Source: Mansonella perstans (taxonomy: Eukaryota > Nematoda > Chromadorea > Rhabditida > Onchocercidae). Taken from it: a stretch of 64,000 nt of DNA. A program made the translations under genes and the position numbers. This document shows positions 51,598 through 64,000 of this stretch, piece by piece. The stretch spans positions 124,001 through 188,000 of the forward strand of contig JBAMDO010000099.1 in the NCBI GenBank assembly GCA_037074765.1, in the 5' to 3' direction. The notes beneath the pieces were generated by a model. The model saw only the letters and a program-made list of their open reading frames with translations, had not been told where the DNA came from and did not search any database. Position 1 is the stretch's first letter. Every line of letters starts with the position of its first letter.

Positions 51598-52749
51598 GAA
51601 TGAAGTTGTAATACAATGATAGCAGCAAAATCACCAAACTGCAATTTGCATTTAGAATAACCCCAAACCTTCAACATTGTTTTCCCAATTATTATGGTTA
51701 TTCTCGAGGTCAAGTCAATCTCCTTTATCGAACATATGCTATAGCTTTCCCTATATCATTCACGTGTTGCTACAAATGCTGAACACTCCATCATTCCTTA
51801 TTTTATCCAAACTCACACTCACAACAAACAAGCATCAAATTTCTACATTATTAATGAAAGTCCTTAACAATTCGGATTGTCCACTCAAGATTTATGATTA
51901 TGACCGTATCCTTAACAGTAACCGCGGTATCTAGAATTACATCCGAATGTTACTTACTTGCCTGCTAAGTAATTCTATAACGATCCGCATTAATAGAACG
52001 AAACTTTATCATACCACTTACAACGACCCAATCTCACAATCAAATGGGCCGACTAAAAGCCAACCTAATTTCCTGCAAAGACGAAAAAATTTCAGCTATA
52101 TATTTCACTGATACATCATATACTTCTTTGCCTAATATATTGAAAACAGTACTGACACAACTTTTCCTGAATGCTTCACATGTTGCATAATAACGCAATG
52201 CTATACACAAATTATTCCTGATGTATTTATCAACAACCCTCAACGTAATATGCATACATATAAGAAAAAAAAAGATACATATCTGATCAAATGTAAAGGA
52301 AATATTCAATAACATTTCTCTCTCATTAATAACTGTAATTTTTACTTCAATTAAATCAACAAATCAATAGACCATACAAAGTCATTTTTACCTTCCGCTC
52401 CCTTAAAATCAAGCAACATACATACATACATATACATATATATATGCTCAATCGAATTTAGTTCTATTTATCATCATCGTCTAACTATGATTACGCTCCA
52501 TTCATCTCAAATTTCATGTCCATACGTGTAATATAGGAGCAAACCATTATGAAGTTACAATTCGCATGGTTTCACAACAAAAAGTAAATCTATAAAGGAC
52601 AAGAATACATCAACAATATACAAGAAAAAAAAACCATGTGTACAAGCTACAACATACAGAGCCGTTTAAAAATAAGAGCGATACGATTTCACAAGGATGC
52701 CTGGTGAAAAAAACAAAATGATTAGCGTTTGTTAAAAACAAACGGAGAG

Positions 52750-52799
52750 CTAGTTTGCGATATATTTCTTTCATCTAGTTTGCGATATATTTTTTTCAT
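52750..52799. repeat. 25-bp tandem repeat, two copies
   Basis: CTAGTTTGCGATATATTT-led units at 52750-52774 and 52775-52799 differ at one base. Confidence 0.9.
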
Positions 52800-53140
52800 T
52801 ACAAGAATCCACTGCACATAAGAGTAGATAAAGTTTCATTAGCAGTGGGTTGGGTCACAGAAAGATCCTATTTCCCTTCCAAAACATTTCACATCTTCAT
52901 AAGTGACCATTTCAAAAAACTACATTTCCATAATTGATTAAATGAGAAAAATGCATAAGTTGAAGAAAACACGAGATAAAGAGGGAGCGGATAACAAAAA
53001 TAACATACCTATTTTAAAAAAAAATGGGTATAAGGAGTTTAAACGAGGTACGACAAAAAAATTACATGCAAGAAATTATCGTCAAAGAAAAAAAACAAAA
53101 AATTTACAAATTCAAATACAAAAACCTACTATCATGCTTT

Positions 53141-53173
53141 AAAAAAAAAAAAAAAAAAAAAATAATAATAATA

Positions 53174-53236
<63 letters not shown>
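53141..53236. repeat. A run and AAT microsatellite
   Basis: About 20 A followed by roughly 25 AAT units with one AGT interruption; probable length polymorphism. Confidence 0.95.
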
Positions 53237-54131
53237 GCAATTAACTAGTAATAATAGTAGTAGTAGTATTAAAAATAAGTAAAAACAACAATAACGAAAC
53301 CGGTATCACTTGTGCGATATACTACAATGACAATAAACATAAAGTTAAAAGGATTTTTATATGAAATGCTTTTAAGCTAAGGAAAAACTTTTTATAAGAG
53401 CATTTAAGGAAGGCTAAATCTCAACAGCCGGATTAACAGTGTGGCATAATTCATCAGACGAAAAAAAAAAAAAACTTGAATTGTATAGTTTCATCCCTCT
53501 CCATTACTAATACTAAATCAGCAGAGCTGGCCAATAATGTTACGAAAATAATAATGACCACTATCATAATAATAAAAATCATAATTATCGGAAATAGCTC
53601 GAAAACCAACGGAAACGAAGAATCTGTTTTTCAAATTTTATGAGAATACCTTTTAAAAGTAATATCACTAACCCCTATGGCGTTATCACACGTTTCGGTA
53701 ACAAAAAAAGTGTAACCATGTGGCGGATGGGATTTTTCATAAAAATGGTTACGTAACCGATATCAAACTGTTTCATTTTATCTACGACGAGTAGAACTAC
53801 TGATGGTTAGAAAAGCTAGTTTTTTTGATATTTAATAATAGAGGAAAAAACGATTGATGTACAGGCCAACAATGATTTCGATAACAAAAATAAAGGAAAA
53901 AGTTAACTTCAAGGTTTAACAAAATATACAGCAATGCATATTCCAAATGAATTACAAACAAAAATAAGATCAATGACATACCACATGGTGCGTCAAGGCG
54001 TTTTCATAAAATGAGTTCAAGTACACGAGAATAACTTATCCAATCAATTCTATCCTAAATTTTCCATTTACTGTATTCCAATTGCGACAGACCAAAACTG
54101 TGCAATAAAAATCAACATCTGCTATCATTAT

Positions 54132-57100
54132 TCAAATTATTGGTATCGAATTCATTGATGAATAGTCCGGCTGCATTATCGGCAATCCACTATTTTGTTT
54201 TTGGAAGTACTTTTCCAGTTTAGCTGTAGCAAATAATTAATTAATGCTTATAAATGCAAAATCTTTAACAGTGAAAACATATATTTCAAATAACAACAAA
54301 CTTACTAATGATATGCTTTCCATAATTGTACTTTCGCAGTGCAGGAATATGTGGTTTAATAGCTAGCATCATCTTCTTTCGGAGAGCACTATCAGCCACA
54401 TCCAACATCTTTTGCACAACATAGTTGGCAAATTGGTCTTTCATCATCAACAAAAGTGGCGTGGCGATGCTGAAAACAAAACAGCTTTCTCAAAAGCTCT
54501 ATCCAATCACAAAATGTATCGAAAAAATTGATAACAACCTTGCACTTTCATTCTACAGATTAAATTCTACATTTCATCTTATTTATGGCTCCGAATCAAA
54601 TATATAATTATATAGATAATTTGCTATACAACATCTATTAAGCATTTCCAATATAACTGAAAATTATCAATTTAGAGCTATAAACTGGAAATGCCATCTG
54701 ACTTTTTCAGTGAAATACAAACTGACTACAGAAAGTAAAGATGCACTATGAATGAACCATAGAACGTACTAGTATCCAATGTAGCAAAAAAAATGATTCA
54801 TTGCTGGACTACAAGTGCACTCATCAAGTGAGAAAAATGTGTAGATATTCCATTATTTTGCATTTGAGTATAAATTAAGCGAATACTATATAAAATAAAG
54901 CAAAGACAGAAGCCACTACAACAGCATTAAATTAGAACCTGCTGCGAATCGATTAATTTATTTTTGCAAAACTTTAGCGTGATATAAAAATATGGATGAA
55001 AAACTGACTCGTTCGGGTTGCCACAAACTTCAGTAATCAAAGCATTCTTATGATGCGGTTCACCGCATGTCAAGCATTTCTCGATTACATTTGATGCAAA
55101 TTTATGCTGCGCAAAATGCAGAACATCACCCTGAAAAAAGTGTTAAAATCCAGATAGCATCGCTCAACGTCATTTAACCTATCCTATTTGCATCTGCTCT
55201 ATTCTCGTATGCAGGAAAGTCTTTTCCAATGAAAAACATCTGCAATAATCAATTAAAAATGGGAGAAGATCATGAATACACATATACTCTGCTAAAGTCG
55301 AAGCGTTTAAATTTCTTAAGATTAATTGAATTACGATCACGATTCGATGCTCTTCAAAAGTATAACTAACGTAAATACCAACCTTAACCTGGTTGACAAT
55401 ACGATCACGATCCTCCAACGAGCCGTGCTCAATAACATGCTGAATAACATAATTGCCATACTGATCCACGATCAAAGTTTTAACGTGCTTGTGAAGCTGG
55501 TCTAGCACAGGCCGTTTTTGCTCATCTGTGCAGTGTTCCAGTACGCGTTGAATCACTCTACAGCCATATGGGTGAGTTGACAAATTGCATACCTATAATG
55601 GCAGCACGTGACATCACTACTAATAGGCTGTAATTTATTGCGAGAAGTCCCTTTCAAAGATGGCAATACTGGTACAAATACAAAATCCATACAAGAAGGA
55701 GAGATGAAAACCTTCAAATTCACCTACCGTCATATTGTCACCAGCAGGAACCAAAGCATCAATAATGAACTGCAATCGTGAAGCATCAACACGTTCAATA
55801 ACTTTCTGCACTACGTGATTTCCATTTTGATCTTTGACACATTTCAACACCTGAAACTTACAATACTTTCACAAAATGCAAATCTCGAAGAAAATGTAGC
55901 CAGCTCACCGAATTATTTAAAACATAAAAAACTCTACTTTCTGAAGGCAGGACCACACCAGTAAAAATATACATCAGAAAATATTAAAATAAAAGCAAAT
56001 TTAGTTACCTGCCCTTCCATTTCATTTAAAATTTCCATCTGTTGTTCTGGTTCGATACTTTCTAAAGCTTTCTGAATGACACGACATCCATACATTTGCA
56101 GTGCCAGTGACATAACATTACCCTGAAAACAGCTCATATCAGAAGCGATAAAAGTAGTTGACTATTTTCGACAGTATGCTCAGCACTTTTGCAAATATTA
56201 TCAATGGTCATATGTCGTACAAAGTTCCGAACACATAGTCAGGTGACTAATTAATAGGTTCTATGAATACCTTTACGGCATTAGTGAGAATATTCTTTTG
56301 TTCCGTAGTTCCGTACTCAAAGAATTTCTGTATTACATAATTTCCAAAAACATCGGTCATCAAGGACTGCGCATGCAACGCTACTTCATCGAATACTGCC
56401 TGCTTTTCCTTCAGTGAAGCACGTTCCAGTTTTTGCTGTATGAATCTAAAGATAAAAAAAATAACATTCGAAGCAAGCAACATTATCCTAAAAAAAGGTA
56501 ACTAAACAACAGCCATACCTTGAACCATGTTGATCCTGCGCAAATTCCACAACATGTTTGCCAAGATCGGTTAATTGCAAATGAGGATTACGATTATTCC
56601 GAAAATCATCTAACAAATGCGATCTAGTTTGTCTCTCGCCATCAGCCGAAACATATCCTAAAACAAAATGCTGTTCTGTCCAGCTGCCATGTATTCTTTC
56701 ATCTTTTTATGAATAAATGCACTGAATATCAGGCACTACTTGAAGCTTAGGCTTCACATCACTTTCCAATGACTAGAGAACCATTAAGCAAAAACATTTT
56801 AAAAGCAATCATCAAAATGATGACGAAAAAAACCATTTCTTCCAGTTCACTGCCATTTTCCTTGCACTGAATCAAAGAAATCTTCCGAATCTTCCCTCGA
56901 AATTTTTAAAAAGACTATCTTAGCACATAAGCATAATCAAAATTTTTCCAAATCTATTAATCTCCTGTTTATAAAAGTCATATGCATTTATATGCACCTT
57001 ATTTCAATCCATCGTCGAATTACCACGAAAGGAGGTACTCAAGTGGATAGGAAAGTTACTGTGAAATAATATGTATAATCGTTTTAAACGCGACTGATTT

Positions 57101-60100
57101 CAAGCTAGATTCTTCAGTATTTTAGTATGACTAATTGCTGATTAGTCGGTTTAAAGGTTCTCAATATGGTAGGATAAGTCTATAATACCCATATTCTTGA
57201 GATGTTTCCGTGTTAGGAAAGGATTATTTTAAAGTTAGAGTTTATGACTCTTAATCAAAATCAACATCAATACTTTAAATCAATAAAAAAGCATTAATGC
57301 TGACTGATGAGTGAAATCCCCACCTCGACATGGAACAGTTGAAATGTTTCGTCGGTTGCTATGAACAGCAACGTTGTAGGGCATTTGCGTAATGGTATTT
57401 TGTTGAGGCGCATAAGTAGAACGAGGTGCTGGAGGCGCTTGAATATGAGCACCAGTTGACGAACCTGGGAACATCGACGGTGGATTGTATGTTGTCGGAA
57501 ATGCATTACCTGCAAGCAGCATGCTATTCCTATATATATATATATATATATATATCGGTATTTATATCCCTTACTTAAAAATTCAACGGAGACAAACTGC
57601 TACACCTACCATCTCTACTTTGTCGATATAAACAGTACAGTTCACACTTTGCTAGTAAGGAAGATGTTATCAGTATGACCCTTTTCAAACATTTTAAAAC
57701 ATCTTAAAAGATGCTCAACTGTTCAGCTGTTTTTAAAATTTCCTCATCCGTTTTCTCAAGAAAGTCTATCCATCCATAAAATCCTTTTTAACCCAGAATT
57801 CGGCGTTAGAAAATCTACAGTCTTGAAGTTTTGTAGCAAAAATACCCTCATCATTTAAATTTTCCATACGTCAACATTCCGGATCTCGTTGGTTTAAGAA
57901 ACCTTGTGGAAAGAAATGAGGAAGTTAAGTCCTCTGCAACGCTTAAAACTTATAATTGGTACAAAAATGAGCTCTTTACTTAAGTGCAGTGAAATCAAGA
58001 AGTCGCTTCACTTTCCTAATGAAATATAAAAACATTAAAAGACGGACGCAAAAAGGACAAACCGAAGAAATTGGGACTTGAGCCCAGTGAACCAGCTGAT
58101 GGTGTTTGGGGAAAATTCATGAAAAGATACTGTTGCTGCGGTTGCACCCCATAAGATGGTGCACCAACTTGTCCATTTGAAGTGAATGAATCATTTCGTG
58201 TTGATGGAGTCGACTGAGGTGGACCGATCGACAGATTTGACAGACTGGTAGCCAAATGACTGATTGCTGGCTGCGCTGTGTAACCTAACGGGAAGTGAAA
58301 AGTGCTAGGTGGTGAAGATGAAAAAAGAGCTGAGGTAGGCGGTGTACCGCGAGCTCCTAAAAATTAAACACTTTTATATCTAAAAATTTTTTGATTACAG
58401 TTGAAGACAGAAAGCTCTTCAGACAACTCCTCCTTATGATACATTATGTTATTCAGCATTACATTATAAAAATAACACATTGGAGTAGGACCTTACCTCC
58501 AATATTTCCATTTATTGCAAGTGCTGGCTCCGATGCAGGTTGGAGACTTGGCGCTGCACCGTTGTTATACACGGCAGTAAATGAGCCATAACCATATCCA
58601 GTTGGTGTTGTTCCAAAAGGTGCTGCTGTCTGTACGCTTCCCGGATAAATTATCGAGTTTTGTTGTCCTTGTAGCATATAAGGATACTGAAACTCGGACA
58701 TTCACGGCTATTTTAAAACAAAATTACTTGTTTGTCCTTTGAAGTCAATGACTAAAAATTACATGACCTTGTTTGCTCTAAAGAATTTAGTTGAGCGAAA
58801 CATATTACACAGAGAACTATGATAGCAATGAAGTGCTGCACTGCACAGACTATAGCTATACAAAAGGAAGAGAAATGAAAGGATTACTCCACAAAGCACT
58901 TTGCAGAAGCTTTAATGTGCAATGGAAATTTGTAAGCAGAACAGCAAACCATTAAATGGCAACTAGCCAGAACCGATATTGGACAGGGAAGAAACCAAAC
59001 GACAAGGCGCTAACTATTAGAAACTATGAGACGAGAATTTTATAAAAAAAGCCAGTGATGCTCGTCAACTGTATTGGTATAACAGCCTAATACAATCAGT
59101 CCTACCAACACTCACACGCTACTGCAGCAGATAACGATGACGACAATAGAGAAAAATGTCGATGGGAAGAACGAAAAGGAAAAATAAAGAATACTTTTCT
59201 CGTTCTGATGCCTAGTTTTGTAAAACTGTCACATATACGACAGCATCATATCAACAGAGCAACAACATCACAACATAACATCCTAAAACAAGTGAGAACG
59301 GTGCCTCCTTCCCTCTCCCCCTTTTTCTACACAAATCCTCACCTCTTTAACCACTCTAAAAATATACAGAAAACACTGCTGCATATTTCGAGTCGAAAAA
59401 TTATCGATTCAGCCACTTACAAGAATCATCCACCTATTTCAGTAAGCAATCCATCGCTTAGTCTATCATTTATTACTGCCCAAATTTACTAGTTCCTGCT
59501 ATTCAACGAGCATCAAAGCACTATGTTTTTGTTTAACCCTCTGTAACTTGACCCTATGAAATGCTATTTCAAGCCTCAGTTTCGAACTTCATCCCACTGG
59601 GTGATTAAACCATTTATAGCCTTCTTTTTCCCACTACACTGTTATGCAATTAAAGGCTTAAAATGGTACAGCCTTCTCCACAAAAAACTTAAGCTGGTCT
59701 CCTTGACAAGTGCTCACGAAAATTTGACCAATACGGATTTTGACAAAACTAACAAATCTTTCAACTTCAGCATGGAACAAATGGTTCCAAAATTCTTAAT
59801 TCCTACAAAAAAAAATCCTACTACTTCTTAATATACGTTGCTTCTAATTAATATAAGGCTTACTGTTTTAAATTCCAACGCCGAGATAAAGATCTCACTT
59901 CATTTTTCCATGAAAGCCACATAGTACGGCAGTATGTTGAATCTTAAGGACCAGTAGCTTTAGCACGAAACACCCCACAGTAAATATGTAACCTCCCGAA
60001 ATTTTAAGTATTTGTTGCATGCACGACTTTTTCCCTTTGAGCTCAATTTCTTTAATTTCACTTTAACACTAACATTAGTATCCCTGATGTGGAATACACC

Positions 60101-62154
60101 ACTGCAGTGCAGTAGCTGCAGTGAATTATGAATTGAAGATAAGTTAAAAAACCTAAAACCTCAGTCGCTATAAATAGATGAAGGTAAATTTTTCTCCTTT
60201 ATCTTCAGCTCAAAAACAATTAGGAAAGGACAAATCACTTAAACAAATAAATTACAGGAAAAACAAATATTTAAAATTTATTGAATGTAAGATGGAAAAT
60301 GAAAGCAAGTTTTTCCAAACATATATTGATTAAGATACGATAACCCTAAATGTCAAATTCCTTCATTATTATCAGCTGAATAATTTGTGAAATGTAGCAT
60401 ACTGCAATATCTTAAATCCCGCAGTAAAAGAAACCCAAATTAAACACAATTGTCTAAATGCAAGTACAAGTGATGCACAAAAATCATACATTATGATATC
60501 TTGTGAATGAAAAATGTGCCAGCAAACATTCGGATGTCAATGGATAAGAATTCAAAAACTTAAAAATAATAATACAAGAAAAATTGCGGAACAATTCACA
60601 ATCATCTATTTCTATCGCAAAGTTTGAAGCCTTGTCATACACTTATAAAAGTGAAAATCTAACCTGAATTTCTGGTGTAGAACCCAAAATAAGAGAATCT
60701 GCTTGCAAGTGATAGGGTATCTGCACAAATGGTGTCGATGTATTCGATCCCAACGTATCGCTGACTGGCTTAACTGATTTATCATCATTTCTATCTATTT
60801 TTCCATCTTCTAGCTTCACAGCATTTACCTACAAATACATGTCCAAGCGAAAAATGTCTCCGCAATTTCCGGCATAACAAAAAAAAAGAGAAAAAATGAA
60901 AAAAAAGAAAAGAAATAGGAAGAATAAAACTTCACAAATCACTTGAAAGCATTTCAAACAGTTTCTAAACAAAATCATGCCCCATTTCTTTATTTGGAAA
61001 TCATCGCTAAAATGTTACTGCTGCCTGTCTCAGTACAAGAGTGGTACAACGTGTTTTTTTCCCAAGGATCAAAATTTCAAAAAATCTCTTCCCTGATAAG
61101 GAACGACTTTCAACGAACATGCTCCATCTTACATCAATAAAGTTGAATTAGGCGTAAGAGCATTTCAGAAATTTAGAAAAGGAGAAATATGGAGCATTAC
61201 TTTCACGGAAATGGACGATTAGCGCCGAAAAGTATTATTAATCTAATGGCTGTAACATAAAAACAAAACAAAATTTTGACTACTAATATGGCCGATAAAT
61301 AACATGTACTTTCGGCAAAGAATGACAAATTAAACTGAATAATCGATCGACCAAGTGTTTAATTCCAGATAATTTCTCAGGTTTCAAAAATAATGACGAT
61401 TTAGAATGAATGAGGAAAAAATTGTAAACATAAGCACAAAAATTTTTTGAGAAAATGAGCAAATTCAGTGCCTATCACTAGTAGAAAGCTCGTTTCACGA
61501 AACAGAAATTTACAGAAAATAGTACATCAAAAATTTGAGAACTTACGTATTTTGTATCCGCAGCATTCAAACTTCCGGTAGATGAACCCAAAACATTGGC
61601 GATCATCTGTGTGCAGAGCGAATTTTCTCGAGATCTTATGGACTCAACAATACCAGCACCAGTATTACCTTGCACCATAATCGGATTACTAACAGCATGC
61701 TCTATAAAAAATGCTACAGTAATAGCCAAATTAATTTTTTGCTATCGATCACAACACTACAATCACTACACCTACGTTAAATTGAGGAAGTCTTCAATTA
61801 CCCTGAATATGAGCATATGCTACTTCAGAACTAAAAAAAAAAACTTATCTCACTCAATCCATTTACGCCCATTATGTTTGATCAAGATTTTTGTTTTTCA
61901 TAAAATTGATCCGTATAATGGGTCAAAACCAACAGGATATTACTACCGTGTGAATCGTATAATCCACTCCAGCAGAGCAGAAATAGAGAATGACATTTAC
62001 AATCAAAAAAGGAGAAGGAATGGTTACGAACCAAAAAGAAACTAACCAAATCCAGAATTATTTTAATAGTGAAATTAGCAAAAAGATAACCTGATCGCAT
62101 GCTATTCCACGAACTTGGATAGTGATTTGACCACTGTTGTTCAGCCATTGCCAT
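54132..62154 (-). CDS. PUM-like (puf-9): Pumilio/PUF RNA-binding translational repressor
   Basis: Cytoplasmic repressor that binds 3' UTRs. Fourteen exons: 62154-62091, 61701-61547, 60828-60664, 58686-58497, 58356-58063, 57509-57324, 56657-56519, 56445-56271, 56122-56009, 55850-55728, 55592-55383, 55130-55009, 54469-54306, 54223-54132; phases close to give 730 aa. The first ~350 residues are low-complexity Ser/Pro/Gln-rich; the PUF domain starts near [20 protein letters not shown]-reading residues in repeats 1-8 are [50 protein letters not shown] and FANYVVQ, the canonical Pumilio set, so the expected target is UGUANAUA. It ends [11 protein letters not shown] plus a short tail. Exons 1-3 rest on splice phase and composition more than on homology. 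An in-frame ATG at 58701 offers a shorter form lacking them. Confidence 0.92.
57531..57555. repeat. TA microsatellite beside a splice acceptor
   Basis: About 12 TA units ending roughly 20 bp from the acceptor of Pumilio exon 6 (57510), where a branch site would be expected. Confidence 0.9.
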
Positions 62155-64000
62155 AATGCTATCTTATTCTGGATATTGTTCGATACGAAGTAGACAACAA
62201 TTGGAAATAGTAGAAATACAACGCAGATATAATACAGTTTTGTACAAGACCTGTAATCAAACATTTAAGCTATGCAAATTGTGAAAATAACAAAAAATTA
62301 TGCATCAAACGGGCAAAACTTCACACCAAGATCTAGCCGGTTGAGTCATCGTCTAACAATTGCTCGCAACTTGACATATATAACGCACTCTTTCAACTTT
62401 TTAATGAACCCTTAACATTAAAACAAAGTTCGAATCAAAAATTTCCGCAAAAACCACAAACGCTTCAATTTGACAAACTATCAATAATAATGAAACGACA
62501 TCAATTATAATTAACGTACATAAAAATACCCCATGAAATGCCATGATCGCCGTGATAAAAAAAACTGCACTTTCACTAAAATTTCTTTGTAACTTCCTCC
62601 AGTCAACAACTGTGAATACTGAGTTTCAGGCAGCTGTGATCAAATAAAAATCTAGATCACCTCGTCCTCTCAATCTTTCCTCTTACCTTTGTCTTGACAA
62701 CATGCTAACAACTCCGGAAATACAATTCACTACCAAATAACGATCACTCTCACCTCCCTCTGAACCCATCTTAATTAAATAAAATGGAATGTTGAGAAAA
62801 CACAAAACACACATAAGGAAACCACTAAATTCGTGTTTATTGCAAAATAAATCCAATAATCTCCAAGAATAGCTTCTGTCTCGATTATTAAGCTTAGAAA
62901 TTCAGTACCACACGTATTATGCCGATTAGTCATAATTATCAATACGCAGTGTTTTCTATATGCCAGTAGAACGTGAGGACAATTAAACAGGAGATGGGAA
63001 GAGAATAGAACCAAATAAAACTACACTGTCATCAAAAACACAAATAATCGAAAAGAAGAGCGAAAACATATACTAAATCACTGTCATGGTCGAAACGAAT
63101 TCGCACAAGCAATTTCAATTGGATATGCGCCAAAAAGAAAAAACCGGACAGAGACCAAAAACAAAGTCGCACAAGTCGGTTTTACCAGAAATTGCTAGGA
63201 AAGACCTATGAATTAGAACAGTAACAAAATATTTATACAAATCCCAGATTTCAACTATGAGAAAAACGAAGAATTTATAATTAAGCTAGCATCTACGGCT
63301 GAACGCTCAGTGAAAGGTGAGTTAGTCGAGGCTCTTTCAGATTTGAAAAAATCTAGTCCTTAACTGAAATATATCAATGCAAAGTGAACCTGGTTGAGTT
63401 GTTCACACTTGATAAGACTGTAATCTGTTTATTCACACCAATTGCTAAATCTACTCTTCTTCACCAGTCTCCAGAATACACTACACATCAAGAAAAAACC
63501 ACCACCATTAAAGAACTTTTTTTTTTAAATAGCTAAATAAAATGACTTAAGAGATGCAAAATGAGCAGACGAAATGGTTTTGTTTCATTTCAATTTGCAT
63601 AAATCAAACTGAATAAACTTTGGTAAGAGAAGTAGTACTTAAATGATATAAGTCCGCATATCCTCATATAATATTCTAAATACTTTTTGCGATTATGTGA
63701 TTCAAAATAAGTATTATAATATTCTAGACATTCTAATCTCGATAACATCAGATCAGATATCTCGGATATTTCGCTTGTCGTTTTTCTTTGTTTAAATAAA
63801 ACTTATTCAAATATCGTCAATAAAACATTACAACAAATATAAGTGATGAATTAAAAGAATGTCAAAAAATGAAATGTGTATGAGCAGTTGAATTTAAGAA
63901 AATAGAAGCATGACAAAGGAATAATATTTATCTTTGTTAAAATCAAATTTATGAATTTTTTCCCTTTCAAATATTAAAGTGAGAATTTTTGTTCGAACAA
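62155..64000. other. Upstream flank of Pumilio, no gene seen
   Basis: 1.8 kb. It should hold the Pumilio promoter and perhaps non-coding 5' exons. Open frames here are short and lack protein character. No RNA gene recognised. Confidence 0.5.

Larger units (their letters stand above)
51598..54131. other. Spacer between Pumilio and PTGES2
   Basis: 2.5 kb: Pumilio 3' UTR on the right, PTGES2 promoter on the left. Repeat-rich, with a 25-bp tandem repeat (52750-52799), a 20-nt A run (53141-53160) and a long AAT microsatellite (to 53236). I found no perfect Pumilio site (UGUANAUA on the minus strand) by eye and no gene. Confidence 0.55.

Noticed and set aside
58762..60660. Several open frames on the plus strand in Pumilio intron 3
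   Set aside because: No protein-like composition, no splice-phase partners and no recognisable domain.
61596..62045. 149-codon plus-strand open frame
   Set aside because: Antisense to Pumilio exon 2 and its intron; biased, low-similarity composition and no supporting splice structure.
1..64000. Bacterial-type features (operators, CRISPR arrays, Wolbachia DNA insertions), rRNA or SL RNA genes
   Set aside because: I looked for regular spaced repeats, long intron-free GC-richer frames, rRNA-like blocks and the nematode spliced-leader sequence, and found none.

Overview
Organism and style. This is an AT-rich eukaryotic nuclear window with small exons, introns from 69 bp to about 2 kb, mostly GT-AG with TTTCAG-like acceptors. 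Ten protein genes were assembled exon by exon, with reading phase checked at every junction. The set (BAF-1, MEC-17/ATAT with the nematode-style C-terminus, OSM-1/IFT172, PUF-9-like Pumilio) and the base composition point to a nematode. A filarial or other spirurid (clade III) worm is my best inference, not something the sequence proves.

Layout. (1) 0-18 kb, plus strand: three RNA or translation quality-control genes in a row: DIS3L2 (5' end outside the window), NEMF/Rqc2 and an hnRNP L-like protein. (2) 18.5-23.3 kb, minus strand: PSMD9 (proteasome assembly chaperone with a polyQ run) and BAF-1 (chromatin/nuclear envelope). (3) 24.7-27.5 kb, plus strand: an SLC25A32-type mitochondrial folate/FAD carrier. 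(4) 28.2-45.3 kb, minus strand: a complete 38-exon IFT172/OSM-1 gene, predicted 1741 aa, with an X-box-like motif 83 bp before its ATG. (5) 46.2-51.6 kb, minus strand: alpha-tubulin acetyltransferase and prostaglandin E synthase 2. (6) 54.1-62.2 kb, minus strand: a Pumilio gene whose eight repeats carry the canonical RNA-reading residues. The last 1.8 kb has no gene I can support.

How they relate. IFT172 and the tubulin acetyltransferase are adjacent, on the same strand, and both belong to ciliary/axonemal microtubule biology. DIS3L2, NEMF, hnRNP L and Pumilio all act on RNA or nascent chains. Whether any tandem set is co-transcribed cannot be told from sequence alone.

Non-coding structure worth attention: a 24-bp uninterrupted hairpin in a NEMF intron that looks like a microRNA precursor; an almost identical ~0.88-kb segment present twice 7.5 kb apart (IFT172 intron 7 and upstream of the acetyltransferase); a 33-bp-period repeat array with an inverted partner in IFT172 intron 4; a decayed copy of the last NEMF exon; a GC-AG intron and a stop-free 69-nt intron in IFT172; and a junction in Pumilio where an upstream-spliced form and an internal start share the same reading frame.
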